The notes: generated from the sequence alone by a model not told the origin. 64,000 nt of DNA from Corynebacterium sp. (GCA_030530875.1 JAUMUD010000001.1:84286-148285); one strand, 5' to 3'. Positions 36,639 to 45,712 are shown, counted from the stretch's first letter. Program-made: numbers and translations.

Positions 36639-37560
36639 CTTGCAACCTCACTGCCATTGCTTCTTCAAGATTTGGACGGCGGGAAACAAAGTCACGGACT
36701 TCAATATTCGCCAAGGCCAGATTCTTAATAAATAGGCCAATGTCCTGGGTACGGAGGGAAACATGATTCCCTGTAATTTCGAGTCCTTCAACAGGGCTAA
36801 TCCCATGAAGGAGCTCCGGGGTATCCGTATTAAATTCCACAGTGGTGGAGGTGGATACGGAGAGGAACTCTTCCTTGGAGCAATTGGTCTTGCATCTACC
36901 TTGGCTGATCAGGAGCAGGTCATCAGCAAGGTGCTCGACCTCATCAAGATAATGGGAAGTGAGCAGCACAGCGGTCCCCTGATCCACACGCTCACGGATA
37001 TAATTCTACAGCACTTGGCGCGCCTGAGGATCGAGACCGGTGGTTGGTTCGTCGAGAAGAATTAATCTGGGCTGTCCGATAAAGCCCAGGGCCACAGCCA
37101 CGCGATGCCGCTGACCACCAGAAAGGAAGCCCATGCGCTTATCCTTGAACTCGGCCAGATTCCACTTTTCCAAATGCTCAAGTGAATACTCTCGTCTTTG
37201 GGCTGTGGTCTTGCCAGTCACCGCATGGTGGGCGGCAAAAAATTGTGCAAGCTCAAAGGGAGTGAGCTCATTTGGCAGATAACTGTGCTGGCCAACAACC
37301 CCAAGCCCAATGCGGGAGGCAGGCTTGGTTGGGTCCTTGCCAAAAATTCTTACTGTCCCCGAATAGGGGGCATAGGTTCCGCAGAGAATTTTAATCAGTG
37401 TAGATTTACCAGCCCCATTGGGGCCAAGCACGCCAAGAATTCTTCCCTGCTTGAGCTCGAAGGAAACCCCCTTGAGGGCCTCAAAGTCCTTGTATCTCTG
37501 TGTTAAATTCTCGGCTTGAATTGCAGGTAAAGTCTTATTGAGCGATTGAGCGACTACCAT
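36628..37560 (-). pseudogene. ABC exporter ATP-binding protein interrupted by an in-frame amber codon
   Basis: Two pieces lie in one reading frame: residues 1-184 with Walker A LGPNGAGKST, signature LSGGQRHRVA and Walker B LILLDEPTTGLD, and a downstream part beginning NYIRERVDQGTAVLLTSHYLDEVEHLADDLLLI with the H-loop. They are separated by a single TAG (37008-37006) after QARQVL, where related proteins have Trp (TGG), so a one-base change explains it. The rest of the frame is intact over 310 codons, which suggests a recent mutation, a sequencing error or suppression. The truncated form would lack the H-loop histidine and C-terminal domain. It overlaps the permease start. Confidence 0.85.
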
Positions 37561-37942
37561 GCTTCAACTCCATTTCGAATAGCTATAATACGACAATTCC
37601 TAGGAACCGAAGAAACACGATAGTAGCACTCACACCACCTTATATTTCCACATTTCCGTAGGAAGATTTATGGATAATTCACAGTCAAAGAATCCATAAT
37701 TAAGTCAGCCCAACCCCGCTGGTTAGGCTGGGACACACCTCCTTCTTTCATATCGTCCCTACTGCGAAAAGATAGACTTTAGCCAATTATGCTAATGTTT
37801 GAAATGAATAATATCTAAAACGACAGCAAATAGCAAATGGGGGTAATTTTCCCTACCCCCGCTAATGCGATTTTTTTCAAGAAGGTCACTGAAGGCCGCT
37901 ATCGTCGAAAAGCAAAATATGGAAACGGGTATAGTTAGTGCT
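37561..37942. other. Intergenic region between divergent ABC and 37943 genes
   Basis: The 382-nt AT-rich gap holds a -10-like TATTAT for the minus strand just upstream of the ABC genes, an imperfect hairpin at 37706-37733 (AGCCCAACC/GGTTAGGCT) and a GGGGGTA/TACCCCC hairpin (37839-37860) without a T run. No gene is supported; an ATG-led extension of the next frame from 37865 is possible but lacks a ribosome binding site. Confidence 0.5.
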
Positions 37943-38692
37943 ATGGCACCAAGGAATCCCTACAACGAGAACCCATACCGGGGCGATAACCCTTATGGGC
38001 AGGACCCATATAAGGAAAATACTGAGTCGGCGGGCGCACGCGCGGGCCGCTTCCTTTTTGATGCGGCGGCGGCCATTTCCCAAGGTGCCGATGAGCTAGC
38101 CAAGCAGCGCAAGACCAATAAGCAACGCAAGCGCATTGAAACCGAGATTGAGCTGCAGAAGCTTGAGATGTGGCGAAAGCGCCAGCGTATGGAGCTGCGT
38201 CAGGAAAAAATGGCGCTTTTCCGCGACCAAATTAAGAGCTTTATGCCACCCCCAGCCCAGCCACGGATGCAAGCACCAATGCATCCGCAGTTCCAGCAGC
38301 AGGTGCCACCGCCAGCCCCAGCACCGCAGCGCATTCACACCGGCCTGCAGATCATTCCAGGCACGCCAATTCTGAGCGATGCAGAGGCAGTGGTACGCGC
38401 CTTTATGTATCAGAATTCCTCGTTATTCTCCCCCGCTGTGCATGAGCTTTTTGCCATTGAGCGTGTGACCCCGGCCATGTTTGATGATACGGTCGTGGAA
38501 ATGCTCAATGAATTCTATGATTTCCCGGAGCAAAATCGCCGCACGATTATCCAGAATGTGATTAATCACCGCGCGAAAATGCCGAAGCCAAATAAGAATT
38601 TGCCACAGCCTGATAGTGGCACAAATTATCGCATGATACAGGATTGGAAACCACTAAGTTTTGATGAGGACGACTCCGATAAGTCCTCGTAG
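37943..38692 (+). CDS. Cytosolic coiled-coil and proline-rich protein, unknown function
   Basis: The 249-residue protein starts MAPRNPYNENPY, has an N-terminal Asn/Pro/Tyr-rich segment with three NPY/DPY repeats, a charged coiled coil (about residues 55-105, Lys/Arg/Glu-rich KQRKRIETEIELQKLEMWRKRQRMEL), a Pro/Gln linker (about 110-145) and a C-terminal globular domain (about 150-230, ILSDAEAVVRAFMYQNSSLF) resembling a small helical fold. Family not recognised. The -10 TATAGT (37930-37935) is 7 nt before the ATG, hence leaderless. Confidence 0.7.
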   Translation: MAPRNPYNENPYRGDNPYGQDPYKENTESAGARAGRFLFDAAAAISQGADELAKQRKTNKQRKRIETEIELQKLEMWRKRQRMELRQEKMALFRDQIKSFMPPPAQPRMQAPMHPQFQQQVPPPAPAPQRIHTGLQIIPGTPILSDAEAVVRAFMYQNSSLFSPAVHELFAIERVTPAMFDDTVVEMLNEFYDFPEQNRRTIIQNVINHRAKMPKPNKNLPQPDSGTNYRMIQDWKPLSFDEDDSDKSS

Positions 38693-38713
38693 TGGCCATA
38701 AATACAGCCCGGC

Positions 38714-38747
38714 GCGACCCCAGAATTTCCTGGGGTCGCATTTTTTA
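38714..38747 (+). terminator. Intrinsic terminator after the 37943 gene
   Basis: GCGACCCCAG and CTGGGGTCGC form a 10-bp stem, followed by ATTTTTTA. Confidence 0.92.
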
Positions 38748-38869
38748 TGAGTAACATTTTACCTGGCTAAATTTCTTTTTTCCTGAATGTTTAGGTTAAG
38801 CTTAATAAAACGCTTTTATCCATGCCCGGCGCACACCGCCGGCCAGATATTTAGGAGGTGGCGTAGACT

Positions 38870-40783
38870 ATGAAAGCATATGTCCAACGCCTTGGACGGG
38901 CCTTAATGTTGCCCGTTGCCTGTTTACCGGCAGCCGCCCTCTTCCTGGGCTTAGGCTACTGGATTGACCCCGCCGGTTGGGGCGGAAATAATCTCATTGC
39001 TGCTTATCTGGTAAAAACGGGCGCAGCAATTCTTGATAATCTTGGTCTTCTTTTTGCCGTGGGTGTTTCCATTGGCATGGCCAAGAATCGCGACGGCGCA
39101 TCGGCACTATCCGGATTGGTTGGTTTCCTCACGGTGACCACAATCATGGGTGGTGCCGCTAATTTTTTGGGCCTTGATGCCGATGATCTTCCGGCGGCTT
39201 TTGCGCCCGGGGCTATTGGTAATAAGAATGTCTTCTTTGGCATTATGGTCGGCTGCATTGCGGGCGCCCTCTATAACCGCTTTAGTCAGACCAAGCTCCC
39301 GGACTTCCTGGCCTTCTTCTCCGGAAGGCGCTGTGTCCCTATTCTCACCGCCGCAGTCATGTCGGTGGTGTCACTGGCCCTTCTCTTCATTTGGCCGATT
39401 GTCTATAACGGCCTGGTCTCCTTCGGTGAGTCCATTATGGGCATGGGCGCGGTGGGCGCCGGCATCTACGGCTTCTTCAACCGCCTGCTCATTCCGACCG
39501 GCCTGCACCACGCACTAAACAATGTCTTCTGGTTTAACCTGGCTGGCATTGATGACATCACCAAGTTCTGGACGGGCGAAAATGCCACCCCAGCCACCGG
39601 CGGCTTCCACCCATTTGGCACCTATGTCACCGGCATGTACCAGGCCGGCTGGTTCCCAGTGATGATGTTCGGCCTTCCTGCCGGCGCCTATGCCATGTAC
39701 CGCAATGCCCGGCCGGAAAAGAAGAAGCAGGTTGGTTCGCTCATGCTTGCCGCCGGCCTTGCCTCCTTCCTCACCGGCGTGACGGAGCCAATTGAGTTTG
39801 CTTTCATGTTTGTGGCCTTCCCGCTCTATGTGCTCCACGCCTTCCTGGCCGCCGTCTCCGTCTTTATCGCCGCGGCCTTCCAGTGGATTGCTGGCTTCCA
39901 ATTCTCCGGCGGTCTCATTGACCTTATTCTTTCCTTCCGCGTCCCGCAGGCCCACCAGCCATATATGCTCTTTATCCAAGGCATAGTCTTTGCGGCCATT
40001 TACTTCTTTACCTTCAATTGGGCAATCAAGAAGTTCAATCTTATGACCCCAGGCCGCGAAGCGGATGAGGAAACTGCTACTACCAGTAACACTGATAGTT
40101 CCGGCCTTGCCGCGAAGCTCTTTGCCGCTCTTGGCGGGGCTGCCAATATTAAGGTCATTGAGCACTGCACAACCAGGCTTCGCCTGATTCTGGGGGACAC
40201 AAAGAAGGTCAATGCCAGCGCGATTAAGGGCCTGGGTCTACCTGGTCAGCAGCGCGTGAGCGATACTGACTACCAGGTCATTGTTGGCCCGCAGGTCCAG
40301 CATCTCTACGATGAGTTGATGGAATTTTTCCACAACCCTGATTCTTCTGGCGTATCGACGCCCCTCGAACTGCGCCGACCATGTTCCGGTTCCTATGTGA
40401 ACCAGGGTGATATCCCTGATGGTGCCTTTAGCTCCGGGGCTCTCGGTGAGGCCTTTGCCATCCGCCCAGAATCCGATAAATTCACAGTGACTAGCCCGAT
40501 TGCCGGTGAGGTCATTAGTGTGGCCCCAACTGGTCATGCCTATGGTATTCGCAGTACCTGCGGCCATGAGATTCTGGTCCATATTGGTGTGGATACGGTC
40601 AAATATGCTGAGGAATTCAGTATCTTTGAGCCACTGGTCACAATGGGCCAGGCCATTGAGGCCGGCACGCCGCTGGCCACAGTCGACTATTCGCGAGTCA
40701 ACGGCGAATTCGCCCCTGATGTTATTGTCCTTCTTCTTGATAATGAGAAGAATACAAAACATGAGATTTTGTTCGTCGAATAG
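38870..40783 (+). CDS. PTS sugar permease EIICBA, N-acetylglucosamine type
   Basis: The 637-residue protein fuses three PTS domains: EIIC membrane channel (about 1-385; signature IPTGLHHALNNVFWF and GVTEPIEFAFMF), EIIB (about 400-480; phospho-cysteine C433 in EHCTTRLR) and EIIA of the glucose family (about 500-637; phospho-histidine H571 in ILVHIGVDTV). It imports and phosphorylates a hexose; the LAGIDDITKFW segment after the substrate loop points to the NagE (GlcNAc) subgroup rather than PtsG, but specificity is inferred. AGGAGGTGG lies upstream of ATG. A CCGGCG/CGCCGG hairpin (38825-38841) precedes the ribosome binding site. Confidence 0.9.
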   Translation: MKAYVQRLGRALMLPVACLPAAALFLGLGYWIDPAGWGGNNLIAAYLVKTGAAILDNLGLLFAVGVSIGMAKNRDGASALSGLVGFLTVTTIMGGAANFLGLDADDLPAAFAPGAIGNKNVFFGIMVGCIAGALYNRFSQTKLPDFLAFFSGRRCVPILTAAVMSVVSLALLFIWPIVYNGLVSFGESIMGMGAVGAGIYGFFNRLLIPTGLHHALNNVFWFNLAGIDDITKFWTGENATPATGGFHPFGTYVTGMYQAGWFPVMMFGLPAGAYAMYRNARPEKKKQVGSLMLAAGLASFLTGVTEPIEFAFMFVAFPLYVLHAFLAAVSVFIAAAFQWIAGFQFSGGLIDLILSFRVPQAHQPYMLFIQGIVFAAIYFFTFNWAIKKFNLMTPGREADEETATTSNTDSSGLAAKLFAALGGAANIKVIEHCTTRLRLILGDTKKVNASAIKGLGLPGQQRVSDTDYQVIVGPQVQHLYDELMEFFHNPDSSGVSTPLELRRPCSGSYVNQGDIPDGAFSSGALGEAFAIRPESDKFTVTSPIAGEVISVAPTGHAYGIRSTCGHEILVHIGVDTVKYAEEFSIFEPLVTMGQAIEAGTPLATVDYSRVNGEFAPDVIVLLLDNEKNTKHEILFVE

Positions 40784-40822
40784 CAAAAATGTAAGGCACG
40801 TGACCCGCTGATTAAAAACTAT

Positions 40823-40856
40823 GGCGGTAGGACCTAACTGGGTTCTACCGCCTGTG
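40823..40856 (+). terminator. Hairpin between the PTS gene and pth
   Basis: GGCGGTAGGACC and GGTTCTACCGCC pair over 12 positions with one mismatch, but only TGTGTT follows, so it is a weak intrinsic terminator. The pth -10 follows immediately. Confidence 0.6.
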
Positions 40857-40869
40857 TTAGCATTATCTG

Positions 40870-41430
40870 GTGACTTTACTTGTGGTGGGTCTTGGTAATC
40901 CCGGACCAAAATATGAAACGACCAGGCATAATGCGGGCTACCTTGTGGTGGATGAGCTCGTTAGTGAACGCGGCGATTCTTTTAAGCTCCACAAGAAAAC
41001 CGGGGCCTTGATTTGTGAACTGCCTGGCATGATTGTGGCCAAGCCGGGTTCTTTTATGAATGAATCGGGCATTAATATTGCGAAACTCTGCCAGTTTTTC
41101 AAAATCACCCCGGATAATGTCCTGGTCATTCATGATGAACTGGACCTTCCTTTCGGTGCCCTGCGCCTGAAAAAGGGTGGCAGCGAAAATGGCCATAATG
41201 GCCTTAAATCCACCACCCAATACCTGCACACCAAGGACTATATGCGCCTGCGCTTTGGTATTGGTCGCCCACCGGGACGCATGAGTGTGGTGGATTGGGT
41301 CCTGCATGCTTTCAGCAAGGAAGAATGGGAGGAAATCCCGATTCTTACCGCTGACTGCGCCGATGCCATTAAGTTGCTTGCGCAGCGCGGCATGGCCATT
41401 GCCCAAAATGAGCTGCATAAGAACCACTAG
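40870..41430 (+). CDS. pth: Peptidyl-tRNA hydrolase
   Basis: The 186-residue enzyme recycles tRNA from prematurely released peptidyl-tRNA. Motifs: VVGLGNPGPKYETTRHNAGYLVVD (catalytic His in RHN near residue 21), KPGSFMNESG, HDELDLPFGALRLKKGGSENGHNGLKS, and GIGRPPGR. Start is GTG 40870 with -10 TAGCAT (40858-40863) 6 nt upstream, so leaderless. The gene overlaps the convergent Cys-rich mini-protein by 4 nt. Confidence 0.95.
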   Translation: MTLLVVGLGNPGPKYETTRHNAGYLVVDELVSERGDSFKLHKKTGALICELPGMIVAKPGSFMNESGINIAKLCQFFKITPDNVLVIHDELDLPFGALRLKKGGSENGHNGLKSTTQYLHTKDYMRLRFGIGRPPGRMSVVDWVLHAFSKEEWEEIPILTADCADAIKLLAQRGMAIAQNELHKNH

Positions 41431-41618
41431 AGTTTGCCTTTTCGGGCCTTTTTCATCATTTTTTCCAGGGCCTTATCATCGAGTTCCACGGCATTAACCT
41501 TCAGTAATGAGTGGATGACCTTGGGGCATTTTTTGCAGCGCGGCGAGGACTTGCAACACTTCTTCTTGCCAGCCTTGGGCCCCTTGCGGAGCATCTCGCG
41601 AACCTTTTGCGCCTTCAT
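41427..41618 (-). CDS. Small basic cysteine-rich protein
   Basis: The 63-residue protein is highly basic with the motif KKKCCKSSPRCKKCPKVI near residues 18-35; four cysteines (CC...C..C) could bind zinc or an iron-sulfur cluster. A small protein with this CC-x5-C-x2-C pattern is known to me in several actinobacteria without function. It lies tail-to-tail with pth (4-nt overlap) and divergent from prfC with 30 nt between starts. It is too small to judge by codon use, but the motif supports it. Confidence 0.72.
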   Translation of the reverse strand: MKAQKVREMLRKGPKAGKKKCCKSSPRCKKCPKVIHSLLKVNAVELDDKALEKMMKKARKGKL

Positions 41619-41648
41619 AGATATAAATTTACCTTAATATCTACTAGA

Positions 41649-43268
41649 ATGGGCACAGTGACTGAGCTTTTGAAAGAGGCGCAACGCCGCCGCACTTTTG
41701 CTGTTATTGCCCACCCAGACGCCGGTAAGTCCACCTTGACTGAGGCCCTGGCCCTCCACGCCCATGTGATTACTGAGGCTGGTGCGGTCCATGGTAAGGC
41801 TGGCCGTAAGGCCACGGTCTCCGACTGGATGGAAATGGAAAAGGACCGCGGTATCTCCATTGCCTCTTCGGCTCTGCAGTTTGAATATGCCCCTGAGGGC
41901 CATGAGGGCGAACCTTTCGTCATCAACCTTGTTGACACCCCTGGTCACGCCGACTTCTCTGAGGATACCTACCGTGTGCTCACCGCTGTTGACGCGGCTG
42001 TGATGCTTATCGACGGCGCCAAGGGCCTCGAGCCTCAGACCCTGAAGCTCTTCCGTGTCTGCAAGTCTCGCGGTCTTCCTATTATTACTGTGATCAATAA
42101 GTGGGACCGCCCCGGCAAGGCCCCACTGGAGCTTATCGATGAGATCGTCAACGAAATCGGCCTCCAGCCAACCCCACTCTATTGGCCAGTGGGTGAGGCC
42201 GGTGACTTCCGTGGCCTTGCACGCATCACCCCTGATGGTGAGCCTGATGAGTATATCCACTTTGAGCGCACTGCCGGTGGTTCCACCATCGCCCCTGAGG
42301 AATACTTCACCCCTGAGCAGGCTGAGGAACGTGAAGGTTCCGCCTGGTCCACTGCTGCTGAGGAAGTGGAACTGCTCACCATGGATGGTGCCATCCACGA
42401 CCAGGACCTCTTCCTGGACTGCACGACTTCCCCAGTGATCTTTGCCTCCGCCATGCTGAACTTTGGTGTGCACCAGATTCTCGATACCCTCTGTGCCCTC
42501 GCTCCCCATCCTGAGGCCCGCCCAACCGTGGTTCCGGAGGATGGCGAGCGTGAACTCTCCGATGATTTCTCCGGTGTGGTCTTTAAGGTTCAGGCCGGTA
42601 TGGATAAGAACCACCGTGACTCCCTTGCCTTCATGCGCATTGTCTCCGGCGAATTTGATCGTGGCATGCAGGTGACCCATGCTCAGTCGGGTCGCAGCTT
42701 CTCCACCAAGTACGCCCTGACTGTGTTTGGCCGTACCCGCTCCACTGTGGAAACCGCCTACCCTGGCGATATTGTGGGCCTGGTTAATGCTGGCTCCCTT
42801 GCCCCTGGTGACACCATCTTTACTGGCAAGAAGGTGCAATTTGCCCCAATGCCACAGTTCGCCCCTGAGTACTTCCAGACCCTTCGCGCGAAGTCCCTGG
42901 GCAAGTATAAGCAGTTCCGCAAGGGCCTTGAACAGCTCGAATCTGAGGGTGTTGTGCAGATTCTGCGCAATGATGCCCGCGGTGATGCTGCCCCAGTCAT
43001 GGCCGCTGTTGGTCCAATGCAGTTCGAAGTCATGATGGCCCGCATGGAAAATGAATACAATGTTGAGACCATCGCGGAACCAATCCCTTATAGTGTTGCC
43101 CGCCGCACCACCAAGGAAACCGCCCCTGAACTTGCCCGCCAGCGTGGCGTGGAAATCTTCACCCGCGGCGATGGCGAACTCATCGCGCTCTTTGGCGATA
43201 AGTGGCGCCTGCAGTTTATTGAAAAGGAGCACCCTGAGTTCGAACTTGAACCAATGGTTGCGGACTAA
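41649..43268 (+). CDS. prfC: Peptide chain release factor 3
   Basis: The 539-residue translational GTPase recycles RF1/RF2 after termination. GTPase motifs: G1 AHPDAGKSTLTE near residue 24, G3 DTPGHADFSEDTYRVL, G4 NKWDR, and the RF3-specific GRKATVSDWMEMEKDRGISI. The start is ambiguous: ATG 41649 or GTG 41658; the -10 TAGAAT (41645-41650) is 7 nt before GTG 41658, which would make that the true leaderless start, while TAATAT (41635-41640) would serve ATG 41649. It is followed by an unknown gene after 14 nt. Confidence 0.94.
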   Translation: MGTVTELLKEAQRRRTFAVIAHPDAGKSTLTEALALHAHVITEAGAVHGKAGRKATVSDWMEMEKDRGISIASSALQFEYAPEGHEGEPFVINLVDTPGHADFSEDTYRVLTAVDAAVMLIDGAKGLEPQTLKLFRVCKSRGLPIITVINKWDRPGKAPLELIDEIVNEIGLQPTPLYWPVGEAGDFRGLARITPDGEPDEYIHFERTAGGSTIAPEEYFTPEQAEEREGSAWSTAAEEVELLTMDGAIHDQDLFLDCTTSPVIFASAMLNFGVHQILDTLCALAPHPEARPTVVPEDGERELSDDFSGVVFKVQAGMDKNHRDSLAFMRIVSGEFDRGMQVTHAQSGRSFSTKYALTVFGRTRSTVETAYPGDIVGLVNAGSLAPGDTIFTGKKVQFAPMPQFAPEYFQTLRAKSLGKYKQFRKGLEQLESEGVVQILRNDARGDAAPVMAAVGPMQFEVMMARMENEYNVETIAEPIPYSVARRTTKETAPELARQRGVEIFTRGDGELIALFGDKWRLQFIEKEHPEFELEPMVAD

Positions 43269-43282
43269 GAGTAATAAAACCC

Positions 43283-44248
43283 ATGAGTGATTTTTCCTCC
43301 ATTGCCCAGGCCGGCATTATTGCCAATAATGCCGTGCGTGGCTATATCAAGTACCTCACCGGCCGCGCCAAAGCCGCAGAAGAACCCGTGGAATTCGACC
43401 GCTCCACTGAGCCCGCTACCCTGCGCATTGGCGAGCAACTAATCCCAATGCGTCCTTTCGCAAAGACAGTGCCGGTTCAGTCGAGTACCGATGAGGGCGC
43501 CGCCCCTGAATCCTCGCAGGAGCTTCTCGCATTCTCTTGGGTGGATCCACGCATCCCGCAGGTACTTCACTCAGAGGGTATTGAGGCGGAGAATATTGCG
43601 ATTTCTACCCCCTGGGCCTTGGAGGCAGCAATCACCATTCTTGGTTCACCGGTTGCTATTCATGCTGGTGATACCTACTATGCGGGCTATATTAATGTGC
43701 CCGCCACTGAGGCGCAGTTCGCTGCCCTCGCGGATTCGGTTACTGACCCCACTGACCCGCATGCGCTGATGACTTTGGTGGAGGAGTCCTTCTTCCTCAG
43801 CCGCGATGCCTTCTACTATTTCAACTCCTATGGCATTAGCGTGGATGAGGGCATTCGCCGCAAAGTAATTGTCCGCGCAGTCACCATTGCCCGCATGGAT
43901 GATGATTCAGTACCTAATCCGCAATTCCGCTGGGAGCCAGGCAAGATGCGTGAGAAATTGCGCGCCTATGGTTTTGCCCACTGCATCCCCGCCTTCCTGG
44001 CTGATTCACTACCAAAGAGTGCTGTGGAAAAGGACGCCCTCGTGGAAGCAGCATTGACGGTGACGAATCGCAATTTCTTTGCTGTTCTTGGTGACCGCGT
44101 CATTATTGGTGATGTGGAATTGCCACAGTCCAGCCAGCATATTATTGACCAGGTGCTTTTAACTGAGCCCCCGTCCTTTATTGACCGCCAGCGTGCAGCC
44201 ACACGCTATCAAGCCCTAAGGAGTGGCCGTGTTGCTAAAACTTCTTGA
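43283..44248 (+). CDS. Protein of unknown function between prfC and pnuC
   Basis: The 321-residue soluble protein is not firmly recognised. The centre has FSWVDPRIPQVLHSEGIEAENI, a Trp-x-Asp-Pro-x-Ile-Pro pattern that recalls DUF6882-like proteins, but this is weak. No membrane segment, signal or catalytic motif is obvious. No good ribosome binding site precedes ATG 43283, and the 14-nt gap after prfC suggests read-through expression. Its last 20 nt overlap the start of pnuC, so the two may be translationally coupled. Confidence 0.72.
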   Translation: MSDFSSIAQAGIIANNAVRGYIKYLTGRAKAAEEPVEFDRSTEPATLRIGEQLIPMRPFAKTVPVQSSTDEGAAPESSQELLAFSWVDPRIPQVLHSEGIEAENIAISTPWALEAAITILGSPVAIHAGDTYYAGYINVPATEAQFAALADSVTDPTDPHALMTLVEESFFLSRDAFYYFNSYGISVDEGIRRKVIVRAVTIARMDDDSVPNPQFRWEPGKMREKLRAYGFAHCIPAFLADSLPKSAVEKDALVEAALTVTNRNFFAVLGDRVIIGDVELPQSSQHIIDQVLLTEPPSFIDRQRAATRYQALRSGRVAKTS

Positions 44249-44876
44249 TGCAACACTCTATATTGGTGGCATCCCGATTCTGTGGCGCGAAATTATTGGC
44301 AATATCTTTGGTCTTGCCAGCGCCATTGGTGGCATGCGCCGCGCAATGTGGGCCTGGCCAATCGGCATTATCGGCAATATTTTGCTCTTTACTGTCTTCC
44401 TGGGCGGTGTCTTCCACACCCCACAGGCACTTGACCTCTATGGTCAGGCCGGCCGCCAGGTGATGTTCCTGGCAGTTGCCTCCTACGGGTGGCTTACCTG
44501 GAAGAAGAAAAAGACGGCCCGCACCCCGCACTGGGCTAGTGCCAAGGAGCGCCTCTTCATGGTGGCAATGGCCATTGTGGGCACCATTGGCTTCGCGCTC
44601 ATCTTTAAGGCTTTGGGCTCCTGGGGCCCATGGGCTGATGCGTGGATTTTCACAGGCTCCTGGCTGGCCACCTTCGGCATGGCCCGTGGATGGAATGAGT
44701 TCTGGCTCGTCTGGGTTGCCGTAGACATAGTAGGAGTGCCGCTGCTTTTTATCGCGGGCTACTACCCTTCAGCGGCACTCTACATTATCTACGCGGTCTT
44801 TGTGCTGTGGGGATTTATTGTTTGGGTTCGCTCTTCTTCCCGAAATCCGCAACATCAGGCACATAGCGATACATAG
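44229..44876 (+). CDS. pnuC: PnuC-type nicotinamide riboside transporter
   Basis: The 215-residue membrane protein has seven hydrophobic segments and PnuC motifs: WREIIGNIFGLASAIGGM, WPIGIIGNILLF, YGQAGRQVMFLAVASYGW and WNEFWLVWVAVDIVGVPLLF. It facilitates uptake of nicotinamide riboside for NAD salvage. AAGGAG (44217-44222) places the GTG at 44229 as the best start; GTG 44223 and TTG 44232 are alternatives. The 3-prime end overlaps the convergent ppk2 gene by 62 nt, an unusually long tail overlap. Confidence 0.88.
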   Translation: MLLKLLDATLYIGGIPILWREIIGNIFGLASAIGGMRRAMWAWPIGIIGNILLFTVFLGGVFHTPQALDLYGQAGRQVMFLAVASYGWLTWKKKKTARTPHWASAKERLFMVAMAIVGTIGFALIFKALGSWGPWADAWIFTGSWLATFGMARGWNEFWLVWVAVDIVGVPLLFIAGYYPSAALYIIYAVFVLWGFIVWVRSSSRNPQHQAHSDT

Positions 44877-45618
44877 ACCGTGGTGGTCGCACATAGGCAT
44901 TAGGTCCGGGCTTAAGCTCGGGCCTTTCTGGGATCTCAGGGAGTTTCTTCTCCAAACTCTCATAAGGCACAGTGGACAAAAGGTGCGCAATGACATTTAC
45001 ACGGCTAGCCTTCTTATCCTCACTCTCCACCACATACCATGGGGATTCGATGGTATCCGTGCGGGCGAACATCGCATCCTTGGCTCTGGAATAATCCTCC
45101 CAGCGGGTAATGGACTGAAGGTCCATTGGGGAGAGTTTCCAATGGCGCATTGGATCATTGAGGCGACCCTCGAAGCGTCGATACTGCTCCTCATCAGAAA
45201 CCGAGAACCAATACTTGCGCAGCATAATGCCATCCTCAATGAGCAGGCGCTCAAAGACTGGAACCTGGCGCATAAAGCGTTCATATTCCTCATCAGTGCA
45301 GAAACCCATCACGCGCTCCACACCGGCACGGTTGTACCAGGAGCGGTCAAAGATGACAATCTCACCAGCACTGGGAAGGCGCTCCACATAGCGCTGGAAA
45401 TACCACTGGCCGCGCTCACGGCTAGTTGGTGCGGGAAGGGCCTCAATACGGCAGGTACGTGGATTCAGATACTGCGTAATACGCTTAATGGCTGAACCCT
45501 TGCCCGCCGCATCACGGCCCTCCATGATAATGACAAGTCGTGCACCAGTCTCAACAACCCACTGCTGCATATCCACTAACTCCGCCTGTAGCTGGAGCAA
45601 TTGCTTCTTATAGCCCAT
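44815..45618 (-). CDS. ppk2: Polyphosphate kinase 2 (class I)
   Basis: The 267-residue cytosolic kinase transfers phosphate between polyphosphate and nucleotides. Walker A EGRDAAGKGSAIKR near residue 33, Walker B FDRSWYNRAGVERVMGF near residue 90 and the YWFSVSDEEQYRRFEGRL lid block are all present; the single-domain form is class I (NDP-phosphorylating). A -10-like TATGAT (45630-45625) lies 6 nt before ATG, so leaderless. Its C-terminal 62 nt are antisense to the end of pnuC. It acts on the same substrate pool as Ppx at 22 kb. Confidence 0.94.
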   Translation of the reverse strand: MGYKKQLLQLQAELVDMQQWVVETGARLVIIMEGRDAAGKGSAIKRITQYLNPRTCRIEALPAPTSRERGQWYFQRYVERLPSAGEIVIFDRSWYNRAGVERVMGFCTDEEYERFMRQVPVFERLLIEDGIMLRKYWFSVSDEEQYRRFEGRLNDPMRHWKLSPMDLQSITRWEDYSRAKDAMFARTDTIESPWYVVESEDKKASRVNVIAHLLSTVPYESLEKKLPEIPERPELKPGPNAYVRPPRSMYRYVPDVADFGKKSEPKQ

Positions 45619-45665
45619 ACCCTAATCATAAGCAAAGGCCTGCAGAAAAATAAAGAGCTGGGCAA

Positions 45666-45700
45666 TAAAAATGGCCGTGAGTTTTATTACTCACGACCAT
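45666..45700 (-). terminator. Intrinsic terminator of glpR
   Basis: On the minus strand ATGGTCGTGAGT and ACTCACGGCCAT pair (one G-T), followed by TTTTATTG, 13 nt after the glpR stop. The sequence closely resembles the rplY terminator. Confidence 0.88.
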
Positions 45701-45712
45701 AAAGTCTAGGTT

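Noticed and set aside
38791-38809. DtxR-like box TTAGGTTAAGCTTAATAAA upstream of the PTS gene
   Set aside because: About 14 of 19 positions match the consensus, but the right half is poor and PTS control by DtxR is unexpected; left unannotated.
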